A DNA stretch of 64,000 bases from Paraburkholderia unamae. GTDB taxonomy: Bacteria > Pseudomonadota > Gammaproteobacteria > Burkholderiales > Burkholderiaceae. Below, one piece after another: positions 33,428 through 42,127 of the stretch (positions within the stretch are counted from its first letter, which is position 1; every line of letters begins with the position of its first letter). The notes beneath the pieces were generated by a model. It did no database searches, was not told where the DNA came from, and saw only the letters and a program-made list of their open reading frames with translations. A program made the translations under genes and the position numbers. The stretch covers positions 62,001-126,000 of the forward strand of contig NZ_QLSU01000026.1 of NCBI RefSeq assembly GCF_003268775.1, written 5' to 3'.

Positions 33428-33475
33428 CGCGCTCCCGTTTTCCTGGCGCTCAGGTTGCGCGGGCGGCGGCCATCG

Positions 33476-34159
33476 TCATGGTTTCATGCTGATGGTGAGC
33501 GGCACGCTCTCCAGCAGATCGTCGAGCCCAAGCCACAAAATCTGAATGCCGATGCAGAGCAGTACGAACGCGAGCAGACGCATGAGCACCTCGGTGCCCA
33601 CCGGCCCGAGCCGCTTGCCGATGTGCCCCGCAAAGCGCACGCACAGGTAAATCGAGCCGCACAGAACCAGCAACGCCAGCAGCACGCCGACAGCGTTGAT
33701 GATCTGCACATGGCCGCGCGGGCGCCCGGTGCCCAGCGCGATCGCCACCGCGATCGATCCGGGGCCGACCGAGACAGGCAGCGTCAAGGGATAGAAGGCC
33801 ATCGCGCGCAGCGACGCCTTGCGCGCGGCGTCGGGCGTCGGCGTGGCCGGCGTCTTGCGCGTTTCATCCGCTGATTTGTGCAGCAGGTTCCAGCCCGCGA
33901 ACGCGATCACGAGGCCGCCCGCCACCCGCAACACGGGGATCGAAATGCCGAAGAACGAGAGCACGTACGCGCCCATCACCAGCGAACCGAGCAGAATGAA
34001 GAGACTGTTGATCGCGATGATGCGCGCGAGAAACGCGCGCTCGCTGGCCGTCGCCTGAGGCACGAGGCTGAGCACGATGAAACCTGCTGCGGGCGGATTG
34101 ATGACGGGAAAGAGGCCGGCGAAGACGAGCAGGAAGGTGTCGGAGAGTTGGGTGAGCAT
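33476..34159 (-). CDS. MarC family inner-membrane protein
   Basis: 227 aa from ATG 34159 (AGGAAAACAGGG ribosome site); the reading frame extends upstream to 34273, but those residues are not membrane-like. Six hydrophobic helices, starting TFLLVFAGLFPVINPPAAGFIVLSL; the NPP motif is the family mark. MarC/YchE proteins are membrane proteins of unknown transport function; the old antibiotic-resistance role of MarC was not confirmed. No operon partner. Confidence 0.9.
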   Translation of the reverse strand: MLTQLSDTFLLVFAGLFPVINPPAAGFIVLSLVPQATASERAFLARIIAINSLFILLGSLVMGAYVLSFFGISIPVLRVAGGLVIAFAGWNLLHKSADETRKTPATPTPDAARKASLRAMAFYPLTLPVSVGPGSIAVAIALGTGRPRGHVQIINAVGVLLALLVLCGSIYLCVRFAGHIGKRLGPVGTEVLMRLLAFVLLCIGIQILWLGLDDLLESVPLTISMKP

Positions 34160-34431
34160 CCCTGTTTTCCTGTGTGCGACGGCGCAAGCGCCGTGGGCGG
34201 ATCGCCTCGGGACGGCCAGGCGCGTGATGACGCGAGGCTGCGCCGCATCCCGCGAGTATAGGAAGCGCTGCATGGGGCGCTCAATAAGACGAAGGTCTCA
34301 TGCGCGGAACTTCGGCACGCACGCGGGCTCGAACGAAACCGTCGAAAATAGCGTCACAGCGTCCAACGCGCGGTTTTGGTATCGGCCGCGCCCGCGCATC
34401 TTCCAGACCCCATGCTCATGTCTCTTCGTCG

Positions 34432-35541
34432 ATGACCCTCGCGCCCCGACCTCGATTGCTGCCCGGCCTGCTCGCCCTCTCCCTGGCCATTGCCGCCCTG
34501 GCTGCCGCGGCGGTGCCCGCCGGGGCGAGCGCCGCCACCCACCACAGCGCCTCGGCGCGTACGGTCCACGCCGCTCCGAAGAAGAAAAAGCGCGTCGCGC
34601 ACAAGCAGAAGCCCGCGCATCGAAGCACGCCCGCCGACGCGCCCTCCAGCAAGCTCTCCACCTCGAAGCGCCGCACCAAACGCGCGAAGCCGAAGCACCC
34701 TCCGCCCACAGCGCCGCAGCACGTGGCCCACGCGCACGGCAAGCGCGAACACGCGCCGCGCCTGCTCGCGCGCTGCGGTTTCACGCCTGCGTCGCGCGGC
34801 AAGATCTTCTCGCATGCGGTCTATGTCGTCGACGAAAACACCCACACGCCGCTCTACGCGCGCAACGCCGACGCTGTCGCGCCCATTGCCTCGGTGTCGA
34901 AGCTGATGACGGCCGTGGTCTGGCTCGACAGCGCGCATGCGCCGCTGCAACGCCACCTCTCGATCACGACCGCCGACCTCGACACGCTCAAGTTCACCGG
35001 TTCGCGCCTCGACGTGGGGGCGAGCCTCACGCGCGCGAACCTGCTGCACGTCGCGCTCATGTCTTCGGAGAATCGCGCGGCGGCGGCGCTCAGCCGCGAC
35101 TATCCGGGCGGCCGCCCCGCGTTCGTCGCGGCGATGAATGCGAAGGCGCACCGGCTCGGCATGCCGCACACGCATTTCGTGAACGGCACGGGGCTCTCGC
35201 CGCAGAACGTTTCGACCGCGCGCGAACTGGCGAGCCTCGTGCGCGCGGCCAACGGCTATCCGCTGATCCGCCGCTATTCGATCGATCATGAGGAGCGCGT
35301 GCCGACCGGCAACGGCCAGTTGCAGTATGTGAACAGCAACCGCCTCGTGCGCTACGGGCAGGTGCACGCGAGCGTGCAGAAAACCGGCTTTATCAACGAG
35401 TCCGGGCACAACATGGTCATGCGCGTGATGGTGCACGGCCGCCGGCCCGTGATCGTCACGATGCTGGGCAGCGCGACGCCTGAAGGCTCGCGCCTGGACG
35501 GCGTGCGCATCGCGCACTGGCTGTCCTGCTCATTGCGATGA
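34432..35541 (+). CDS. pbpG: PBP7/8-like D-Ala-D-Ala endopeptidase with basic N-terminal linker
   Basis: 369 aa from ATG 34432. Signal peptide (LLPGLLALSLAIAALAAAAVPAGASA, about 9-34), then a Lys/Arg/His/Pro-rich linker (about 45-110) of unusual length and charge. The peptidase S11 domain follows with SxxK S154-V-S-K157, SxN S212-E-N214 and KTG K317-T-G319. It trims peptidoglycan cross-links or stem peptides in the periplasm. The linker may bind anionic polymers or lipid A. Upstream in-frame ATG 34300 would put 44 charged residues before the signal, so it is not favoured. It ends 10 bp from a convergent gene. Confidence 0.88.
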   Translation: MTLAPRPRLLPGLLALSLAIAALAAAAVPAGASAATHHSASARTVHAAPKKKKRVAHKQKPAHRSTPADAPSSKLSTSKRRTKRAKPKHPPPTAPQHVAHAHGKREHAPRLLARCGFTPASRGKIFSHAVYVVDENTHTPLYARNADAVAPIASVSKLMTAVVWLDSAHAPLQRHLSITTADLDTLKFTGSRLDVGASLTRANLLHVALMSSENRAAAALSRDYPGGRPAFVAAMNAKAHRLGMPHTHFVNGTGLSPQNVSTARELASLVRAANGYPLIRRYSIDHEERVPTGNGQLQYVNSNRLVRYGQVHASVQKTGFINESGHNMVMRVMVHGRRPVIVTMLGSATPEGSRLDGVRIAHWLSCSLR

Positions 35542-35551
35542 GCGCGGGGCC

Positions 35552-36169
35552 TCAGGTGAGCGCGCGGCTTTCTCCCAGCGCATTCCAGCGGCGAATGGCG
35601 CGGCATTCGTGGTCGAAGCCCAGTATGCTCACCGAGGCCGTGTCGAGATACAGATGCGCGCCGAGCGCCGCCGAACCGGACACCCAGCAGCCCGCGAGCG
35701 CACGCAGGAAATGCGCGTGCGAAACGAGCGCCACGCGCCCGCGCATGGCGAGCAGGTTTTCGACCACCATCGCGGCGCGCGCCTGAACGCGCGCGAGATC
35801 CTCGCCTTGCGGAATGGGCGAATGCCATACGCTCCAGCCGGGATCGGTGCGATGGATTTCCGCTGTGGTGCGCCCTTCGTAGATCCCGTAGTCCCACTCG
35901 TGCAGGTCTGCCGTGATCGTCATCTGAGCGCCCAGACCCGCAAGCTGGCAGGTTTCGATGGCGCGCGCCATCGGGCTGCACAGCACGGCGTCGAAACGCT
36001 GCGCGCCGAGCGTGGCGGCCAGCGAGCGCGCCTGCTCGCGCCCATGCTCGGTGAGCGCGATATCCGTGCTGCCGGTGTGCTGCCCCGAGCGGCTCCATAG
36101 TGTTTCGCCGTGACGGATCAACCAGACTTCGCGCACGCCGGGGGACACTTCGGCAGGATTGGCAGACAT
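35552..36169 (-). CDS. Histidine phosphatase (phosphoglycerate mutase-like) family
   Basis: 205 aa from ATG 36169; the frame continues to 36304 without family sequence. Catalytic RHG motif at VWLIRHGETLW (His20), TDIALTEHGREQA, SPMARAIETCQLAG, acid residue in WDYGIYEGRT and second His in LVSHAHFLRAL are all present. Acts on small phosphorylated metabolites such as sugar phosphates or alpha-ribazole phosphate; the substrate is not predictable. A GC-rich hairpin sits in its leader. Confidence 0.9.
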   Translation of the reverse strand: MSANPAEVSPGVREVWLIRHGETLWSRSGQHTGSTDIALTEHGREQARSLAATLGAQRFDAVLCSPMARAIETCQLAGLGAQMTITADLHEWDYGIYEGRTTAEIHRTDPGWSVWHSPIPQGEDLARVQARAAMVVENLLAMRGRVALVSHAHFLRALAGCWVSGSAALGAHLYLDTASVSILGFDHECRAIRRWNALGESRALT

Positions 36170-36189
36170 CGTGAACTCCGCGTTCGAGC

Positions 36190-36208
36190 CCCGCGCGGTG
36201 CGCGCGGG
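36190..36208 (-). promoter_or_regulatory. Leader hairpin upstream of the histidine phosphatase
   Basis: CCCGCGCG-GTG-CGCGCGGG, a perfect 8-bp stem with a 3-base loop, ends 20 bp before the ATG at 36169. It may slow or shield translation. In such GC-rich DNA it could also be chance. Confidence 0.35.
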
Positions 36209-36361
36209 ATCCCGGCAGCATACCCGTTTTGATGCGGCTTTGCCCTTTGCGATGGCGCACGCACGGCCAGAAATGAAGGCATATCGAAAGCCGCGTGACG
36301 CCACCTGAGCGGCGCCACGCTTTTTACATGGCAGTCCGAATCGATTGCTCGAAGAGTCGCG

Positions 36362-37483
36362 TCAGAAGAGATGCGACATGCCGACCACCGCCAGAGTCTG
36401 CGACGTATGCGGCGCCGTGACCGACACGCCGGGCCAGCTCATGGTCGCCTCGCCGTGGTTCTTCAGATAACCCGCGCGCGCGTAAAGACTCGTGCGCTTC
36501 GAGACCTGATGCTCGTAACCCAGCTCCACGCCGAACGTCTCGTCGTTGATGCCGTGGATATTGCGCTGAATGCCCGCGATCTGGAACGAGTCGAACGAAC
36601 TCGCCTGAATCGACGCACCCACTTCCGTGATGTTATACGGATGCGCGCTGCCAATCAGGGCGGCGAGCGAATGCGCGGCCGGCGTCTTGGGGCTGGCGTA
36701 CGAGTAGTTGGCCTGAAGATTGACGATGCCGATGCGGTACGCGAGCGCCGCCGTGTAGTGCTCCGTGCCCACGAGCGTGAGCGCGGACGGCAGGCTCGGC
36801 ACGGTCTCGACACCCGAGTGCTCGTTCATGTACGCAAGCCCGACGAACAGGCCATAGCCGGTATAGGTCGCGGAAACGTCGAGAATATTGCCCGTCGTGG
36901 CGGGCACGGGCTGGGTGACGGTCGCGGCGAAGCCATACATCGCGTTGAGCTGGAACCCGGCGAGCTTCGGCGAAACGTAGAGAATGGCGTTGCTCGTGCG
37001 GCCCGCCGCGTACTGCGTGGAAAGCGTGTTGCGGTCGGTCGCCAGCACGGCCGCCGAGAGCGGCGAGAGCACTTCGTTGGCGCGGAACGGGTCGGTCGGG
37101 TACACGGCCCGGAAGCTCGGCTGATACTGCCGCCCGAACGTGAGCGAGCCGTAGTCGGCGTGCGCGACGCCCACCCAGGCCTGGCGATAGAACAAGGTGG
37201 TCGTATCGGCGAAGGCGGAGCCGTTGTTGATGTTGTAGCCGCTTTCGAGCACGAAATTGGCCTTGAGTCCGCCGCCCAGATCCTCGGAGCCCTTGAGGCC
37301 GAACATCGAGCCCGTCGAGCCGCCGCTGCGCTGCGAGACGGACGCGCTGCCGCCGTTGTTGAGGTACTGGAAGAACGTGTCGGCCACGCCATAGAGCGTG
37401 ACGCTCGTCTGGGCGCAGGCGCTACCCGCGGCCATCGCGAACATCGCGCCCATCACGCTCCGGCTGATCAGCTTCAAACGCAT
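36362..37483 (-). CDS. Gram-negative outer-membrane porin (OmpC/Burkholderia type)
   Basis: 373 aa. Signal peptide MRLKLISRSVMGAMFAMAAGSACAQ, cleaved at ACA-Q. The mature start SSVTLYGVADTFFQY is preserved here as TSVTLYGVADTFFQY, with GLKGSEDLGGGLKANFVLESGYNIN and RQAWVGVAHADYGSLTFGRQY, all standard for trimeric 16-strand porins. It ends with the assembly signal GMSHLF (terminal Phe). Located at the end of the catabolic island 107 bp after the MFS gene, so it may import the pathway substrate across the outer membrane. Confidence 0.93.
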   Translation of the reverse strand: MRLKLISRSVMGAMFAMAAGSACAQTSVTLYGVADTFFQYLNNGGSASVSQRSGGSTGSMFGLKGSEDLGGGLKANFVLESGYNINNGSAFADTTTLFYRQAWVGVAHADYGSLTFGRQYQPSFRAVYPTDPFRANEVLSPLSAAVLATDRNTLSTQYAAGRTSNAILYVSPKLAGFQLNAMYGFAATVTQPVPATTGNILDVSATYTGYGLFVGLAYMNEHSGVETVPSLPSALTLVGTEHYTAALAYRIGIVNLQANYSYASPKTPAAHSLAALIGSAHPYNITEVGASIQASSFDSFQIAGIQRNIHGINDETFGVELGYEHQVSKRTSLYARAGYLKNHGEATMSWPGVSVTAPHTSQTLAVVGMSHLF

Positions 37484-37590
37484 GCATTGTCTCCTCTTCT
37501 GTTTTCAGTCTCCGCTCGATGGCGGTATGGATTGCACTGCGCACTGCGAATTGCCAGAAAAACCTGTTATGTCAATCGGAAGCGCAAGCG

Positions 37591-38874
37591 TCAGCGCGTC
37601 CCCTGCCCCTCCTTTGCGGGCCGTAGCCACACGAAACCCGCAAGGCCCGCCACCGCGAGCAGTGCGCCCGTGATGCCGAAGCCGGATTCGAAGCCGCGCG
37701 CGCCCGGCATCGCATCGACGAAACGGCCCATCAGCGCCGGGGCGAACACGCCGGCCGTGGTGGCGAGCGCATGCACGCACGACAGCATCGCGGCGCGGCT
37801 CGCGCCCGGCACGACCTCGGCCACGAGTTGCGGGCCGAACGCGAACACCTGCGTGGCGAACGCGCAAGCCACGCCGACCAGCGCCACCTTGACGAGCGGC
37901 GGCCACGCCGCGAGCGAGGCGCACAACAGCACGCCGCCGGCCACGCAGCACGCGCTCACGAGCACGCCCCGCGCGAGACGCGTGGAGACGTTGCGCTTGA
38001 GAAGCGCATGCGAGAGCGAGGCGAGCGCGAAGCCGACGGGCACCTGCAACAGGACCTGGAGGCCGAACAGCCAGCCCGCGCGCGCGGCCGGCATGCCCAG
38101 CCCGAGACGGAAATACACGGGCATCCACGTAATGCCGCAAGCCACGACCGCATAACCGACGAACGACTGGAGCAGCACGCAAAGGACCATGGGGCGGGCG
38201 AAGTGCGCGCGCAGCACGCGCCATGTCGGGGCGGCCGGCCGCGCGCCGCCGGAGGCCTGCGCTTGCGCGCGGCCGCCGCCCGCGAGACGCAACGCGAGCC
38301 AGAGCGCCACCCACGCCACGCCGGCCACGCCAAGCGCGAGGAAAGTCGCGCGCCAGTGCCAACGCTGCTCGACGAACGTGAGCGCGGGCCCGGCCAGCAC
38401 GAGGCCCGCCGTCGCGCCTAGCTGCACGATCAGCGTGGGCAAGCTGCGTTGCCGGTCGTCGAAGGCCTCGTAGGTCACGTGCATCGCGAGCGGCAGCGCG
38501 GGGCCTTCGCCTGCGCCGAGCAGGATGCGGCACGCCAGCAGCGTCGCGAAGCTCGCCGGCCAGATCATCGGCACCTGCGCGGCGACCCACACGAGCGCGA
38601 GCCCGGCAAGGAGCCACGTGGGATCGAGCCGGTCCGCGATCGCCCCCACGCCGATGGCCGACACCGCGAACAGCAGGAAGAACGCGCTGCCGACCATGCC
38701 GAGCTGGGAGGCGCTCAACCCCATCTCGCGCATCATCGGCACCGCGACGAGGCCGATCACGGCTTTGTCCGCGAAATTGAGCGCCATGAAGAGAAACAGC
38801 ACGGCCACCGTGGCCCAGCCGCTGCGCGCACGGACGGCACGCTGGGCGGCTACGGGTTGTTCGATCTGAAGCAT
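37591..38874 (-). CDS. MFS transporter (anion:cation symporter-like)
   Basis: 427 aa with twelve hydrophobic helices and a central cytoplasmic linker (GGGRAQAQASGGARPA). The segment LNFADKAVIGLVAVPMMREMGLSASQLG and GAIADRLD fit the MFS motif 1 region of ACS-type permeases that take up organic anions. Inner membrane. Placed between the GMC dehydrogenase and a porin in a catabolic island, so uptake of the growth substrate is the probable role. A strong inverted repeat lies 28 bp upstream of its start. Confidence 0.88.
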   Translation of the reverse strand: MLQIEQPVAAQRAVRARSGWATVAVLFLFMALNFADKAVIGLVAVPMMREMGLSASQLGMVGSAFFLLFAVSAIGVGAIADRLDPTWLLAGLALVWVAAQVPMIWPASFATLLACRILLGAGEGPALPLAMHVTYEAFDDRQRSLPTLIVQLGATAGLVLAGPALTFVEQRWHWRATFLALGVAGVAWVALWLALRLAGGGRAQAQASGGARPAAPTWRVLRAHFARPMVLCVLLQSFVGYAVVACGITWMPVYFRLGLGMPAARAGWLFGLQVLLQVPVGFALASLSHALLKRNVSTRLARGVLVSACCVAGGVLLCASLAAWPPLVKVALVGVACAFATQVFAFGPQLVAEVVPGASRAAMLSCVHALATTAGVFAPALMGRFVDAMPGARGFESGFGITGALLAVAGLAGFVWLRPAKEGQGTR

Positions 38875-38901
38875 GAGTCGTGCCCCTGGGTTTTAACTAA
38901 C

Positions 38902-38938
38902 CTTTCAATTTAATTCGTTATCCGAATAGAATTGAAAG
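38902..38938. promoter_or_regulatory. 37-bp inverted repeat (operator-like) upstream of the MFS gene
   Basis: CTTTCAATT (38902-38910) pairs with AATTGAAAG (38930-38938), and inside it ATTCG pairs with CGAAT around a TTATC centre. The 5-5-5 inner palindrome looks like an IclR-type site. It is AT-rich in GC-rich surroundings and 28 bp before the MFS ATG, so an operator or promoter is more likely than a terminator. Confidence 0.55.
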
Positions 38939-38966
38939 CTATCGGCTTGTGATTGCGCGTCGCGCG

Positions 38967-40664
38967 TCAGGCGGTTTGGCGCATCAGGTCCGCCGCTTTC
39001 TCCGCGATCATGATCGCGGCGGCATTGGTGTTGCCGCCCACGAGCGTCGGCATGATCGAGGCGTCGACCACGCGCAGCCCTGTCACGCCGCGCACGCGCA
39101 GTTGCGGATCGACCACGGACTGCGCATCGGCGCCCATGCGGCAGGTGCCCACCGGGTGATAGACCGTGTCCGCGTTGCGGCGTACGAAGGTGCGGACGGC
39201 CTCGTCGCTTGCGTCGTCGCCCGCCGCGCCGTTAGCGATCCCGGCGGTGAAAAGCTCGCGGCCGCCGTGGCGAGCCAGCGCCTCCTGCGCGAAGATGCGC
39301 CGCACCAGCTTGACGCCCGCGACCATGCCGTCCAGGTCGCGCTCGTCGGCGAGAAAGCGCGGGTCGATCGCGGGCGCGTCGTGCATATGCGGCGAGCGCA
39401 AGCGCACTTCGCCGCGGCTGTGAGGCCGCAGCACGCAGGCGTGGCACGAGTAGCCGTGCCCGCGCGGCGGCTTGCCTTCGCCGCGGTTGCCGAGCATCGC
39501 GGGCACGAAATGCAGTTGCAGGTCGGGGGCGGCGAGTCCCGGCGCGCTGCGCACGAACGCACCCGCCTCGGCCAGGTTCGAGGTGACCATGCCCGTGCGG
39601 GTGCGCCGGTAGCGGTGAATCTCGCGCGCGAGGCGCAGCAGGCCCGGCACCGAGCGGCCAAACAACTCCGTCGAGGCGACCTGCTTGTTGACGATGATGT
39701 CCAGGTGGTCTTGCAGATTCTGGCCGACCTGCGGCGCGTCGTGCACGACATCGATGCCGAATTCGCGCAGATGCGCGGCCGGTCCGATGCCCGAGGCCAT
39801 GAGCAATTGCGGCGAGTGAAACGCGCCCGCGCTCAGCACGATTTCACGGCGTGCGCGCACGCGTTGCGTCTGCCCGCCGCGCACGATCTCGACCGCTACC
39901 GCGCGCGCGCCTTCGAACACGATGCGTTGCGCCTGTGCCTCGGTCAGCACCGCGAGCCGCTCGCGGCCGCCGTTGTGCGCGATGTCGGCGCGATGGCCGC
40001 CATGCAGATACGCGCGCGCTGTGTTCCAGCGCTCACCGTTGCGCTGCGTGACCTGGTAGAGCCCGACGCCCTCCTGCTCCGCGCCGTTGAAGTCGGGGTT
40101 CGGCTTCAGCCCGGCCTGCAAGGCGGCGTCGATGAAGTGCCGCGAAAACGGATTGGGCGAGCGCAACTCGCTCACATGCAGTGGCCCGCCCGCGCCGTGA
40201 TACGCGCTCTCGTGACCGTCTGCGCAACGCTCGTTCGCTTCGCTGCGCCGGAAATACGGGAGGACGTCTTCGTACGCCCAGCCCGTGCAACCCGCGTTGG
40301 CCCACGCATCGAAATCCACGCGATGACCGCGTATATAAACCATGCCGTTGATCGACGAACTGCCGCCGAGCCCGCGCCCGCGCGGCTGATACGAGCGGCG
40401 GCCGAGCAGCCCCGCCTGCGGCTCCGTATGCAGCGCATAGTTGCGCGGACCCGCGCGCGGCACCGTGGCCGCAATGCCGAGCGGCGCCCACACCGAATAG
40501 TGATGATCGCTCGGCCCCGCCTCGACGAGCGCGACGCTCGCGTTCGAAGCGTCCGCGAGGCGCGCGGCGATCGCGCAACCCGCCGAGCCCGCGCCGATCA
40601 CCACGTAGTCGAATTCCAGCTCCGCCACGCGCGTTGCGTTCCCCTTCTCTGCCGTTCGATTCAT
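38967..40664 (-). CDS. GMC-family alcohol dehydrogenase (AlkJ/choline dehydrogenase-like)
   Basis: 565 aa from ATG 40664, overlapping the aldehyde dehydrogenase stop by 4 bp. FAD motif G24-A-G-S-A-G29 follows DYVVI; GMC signatures PRGRGLGGSSSINGMVYIRG and the GASPQLLM-like LSAGAFHSPQLLMASGIGP are clear. The catalytic HPVGTCRMG segment is near the C-terminus, followed by RVVDASIMPTLVGGNTNAA. It oxidises alcohols to aldehydes and hands electrons to the quinone pool or a carrier. Coupling to the aldehyde dehydrogenase implies sequential alcohol to acid oxidation. Confidence 0.92.
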   Translation of the reverse strand: MNRTAEKGNATRVAELEFDYVVIGAGSAGCAIAARLADASNASVALVEAGPSDHHYSVWAPLGIAATVPRAGPRNYALHTEPQAGLLGRRSYQPRGRGLGGSSSINGMVYIRGHRVDFDAWANAGCTGWAYEDVLPYFRRSEANERCADGHESAYHGAGGPLHVSELRSPNPFSRHFIDAALQAGLKPNPDFNGAEQEGVGLYQVTQRNGERWNTARAYLHGGHRADIAHNGGRERLAVLTEAQAQRIVFEGARAVAVEIVRGGQTQRVRARREIVLSAGAFHSPQLLMASGIGPAAHLREFGIDVVHDAPQVGQNLQDHLDIIVNKQVASTELFGRSVPGLLRLAREIHRYRRTRTGMVTSNLAEAGAFVRSAPGLAAPDLQLHFVPAMLGNRGEGKPPRGHGYSCHACVLRPHSRGEVRLRSPHMHDAPAIDPRFLADERDLDGMVAGVKLVRRIFAQEALARHGGRELFTAGIANGAAGDDASDEAVRTFVRRNADTVYHPVGTCRMGADAQSVVDPQLRVRGVTGLRVVDASIMPTLVGGNTNAAAIMIAEKAADLMRQTA

Positions 40665-42091
40665 TGCGCGCAACCGGTGATCTGCTTGTATTCGAGGAAT
40701 TCCGCAAGCCCGTACGCACCGTGCTCGCGACCGTTGCCGGATGCCTTCATGCCGCCGAACGGCGCGGCGAGATCCATCTTCGCGCCGTTGATCTGCACGC
40801 TGCCCGCGCGCAGCCGTGCGGCCACGCGGCGCGCACGCGCCGCATCGCCCGACCAGACATAGGCGGCGAGGCCATACGGGGTGTCGTTGGCGATGGCGAT
40901 GGCTTCCTCTTCCGTGTCGAACGGCAGGATCGCGAGCACCGGCCCGAAAATCTCCTCGCGCGCGATCGCCATGTCATTGCGCACGTCGGCGAACACGGTC
41001 GGCCGCGCGAAGAAGCCACGCGACAGATGCGCCGGGCGGCCCGGTCCACCGGCCACGAGGCGCGCGCCCTCTTCCACGCCGACGGCGATCATGTGCTGCA
41101 CCTTTTCGTACTGCGCACGATTGGAAATGGGGCCGAGAATCGTGTCCGGCGCGGCGGGATCGCCCACCTTCAGCGCATTGGCCGTTGCAGACGCAACTTC
41201 CACGGCAGTTTCGTAGTGCTTGCGCTGCACGAGCAGGCGCGTGGGCGCGATGCACGTTTGCCCCGAATTGAGCATGCAGGCCAGCACACTCGCTTTCACG
41301 GCCGTGGGCAGATCGGCGTCGTCGAACACGAGGTTGGGCGACTTGCCGCCCAGTTCCTGCGCCACGCGCTTGACCGTGCCCGCCGCGTTCGTGGCGATCT
41401 GCGCGCCCGCGCGCGTGGAACCGGTGATCGACACCATGTCCACGTCCGGGTGACTGGAAAGCGCCGCGCCCACGGTCGCGCCGTCGCCGTACACCAGATT
41501 GAACACGCCCGGCGGCACACCGGCTTCGTGCAGGATTTCAGTGAAAAGGCGTGCGTCGAGCGGCGCGATTTCCGATGGCTTGAGCACGATCGTGCAGCCC
41601 GCCGCAAGCGCGGGCGCGACTTTCGCCGCGATCTGGTTGAGCGGCCAGTTCCACGGCGTGATGAGCGCGACCACACCCACCGCTTCGCGCACGATCTCGG
41701 TCGTGCCGCGCCGCTCGGCGAATTCGAACGATTCGAGCGCGGCGCGCGCGCTTTGCAACTGGGCGAGACCCACGCGCACCTGCAATTCATGGCTCAGCTT
41801 GACCGGCGCGCCGATTTCGGTGCTCACCGCGCCCGCCAGTTCCTCGTAGCGAGCGGTATAGCACTCGATGATCCGTGTGAGCAGCGCCACGCGGCTCGCC
41901 ACGCTCGTGGCCGACCACGCCGGCCAGGCCGCGCGCGCGGCGGCGACGGCACGCTCGACGTCGGCCTGCGTGCCCAGGTGCACGGTGCCCGTCACGGTCT
42001 CGGTAACGGGGCACACCATCTCATGAAGTTGCCCGCCTGGCGCGGGCGCGACCCACTGGCCGCCAATGTAGTACGTGTCGAGTTTGTGCAC
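40661..42091 (-). CDS. NAD(P)-dependent aldehyde dehydrogenase
   Basis: 476 aa. Catalytic Cys280 in NSGQTC and general base Glu246 in QELGGKSPN are intact. The cofactor region ITPWNWPLNQIAAKVAPAL and KPSEIAP is standard, as are EEIFGPVLAILPF and PFGGMKASGNGREHG. It oxidises an aldehyde to the carboxylic acid, the product expected from the GMC dehydrogenase whose gene overlaps its end. 36 bp separate it from the dioxygenase upstream, so all three appear to be one transcript. Chain-length preference is unknown. Confidence 0.94.
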   Translation of the reverse strand: MHKLDTYYIGGQWVAPAPGGQLHEMVCPVTETVTGTVHLGTQADVERAVAAARAAWPAWSATSVASRVALLTRIIECYTARYEELAGAVSTEIGAPVKLSHELQVRVGLAQLQSARAALESFEFAERRGTTEIVREAVGVVALITPWNWPLNQIAAKVAPALAAGCTIVLKPSEIAPLDARLFTEILHEAGVPPGVFNLVYGDGATVGAALSSHPDVDMVSITGSTRAGAQIATNAAGTVKRVAQELGGKSPNLVFDDADLPTAVKASVLACMLNSGQTCIAPTRLLVQRKHYETAVEVASATANALKVGDPAAPDTILGPISNRAQYEKVQHMIAVGVEEGARLVAGGPGRPAHLSRGFFARPTVFADVRNDMAIAREEIFGPVLAILPFDTEEEAIAIANDTPYGLAAYVWSGDAARARRVAARLRAGSVQINGAKMDLAAPFGGMKASGNGREHGAYGLAEFLEYKQITGCAQ

Positions 42092-42127
42092 GGCAAAGGT
42101 TTCCTTTCGAATGGAACGCGCGGGGCG

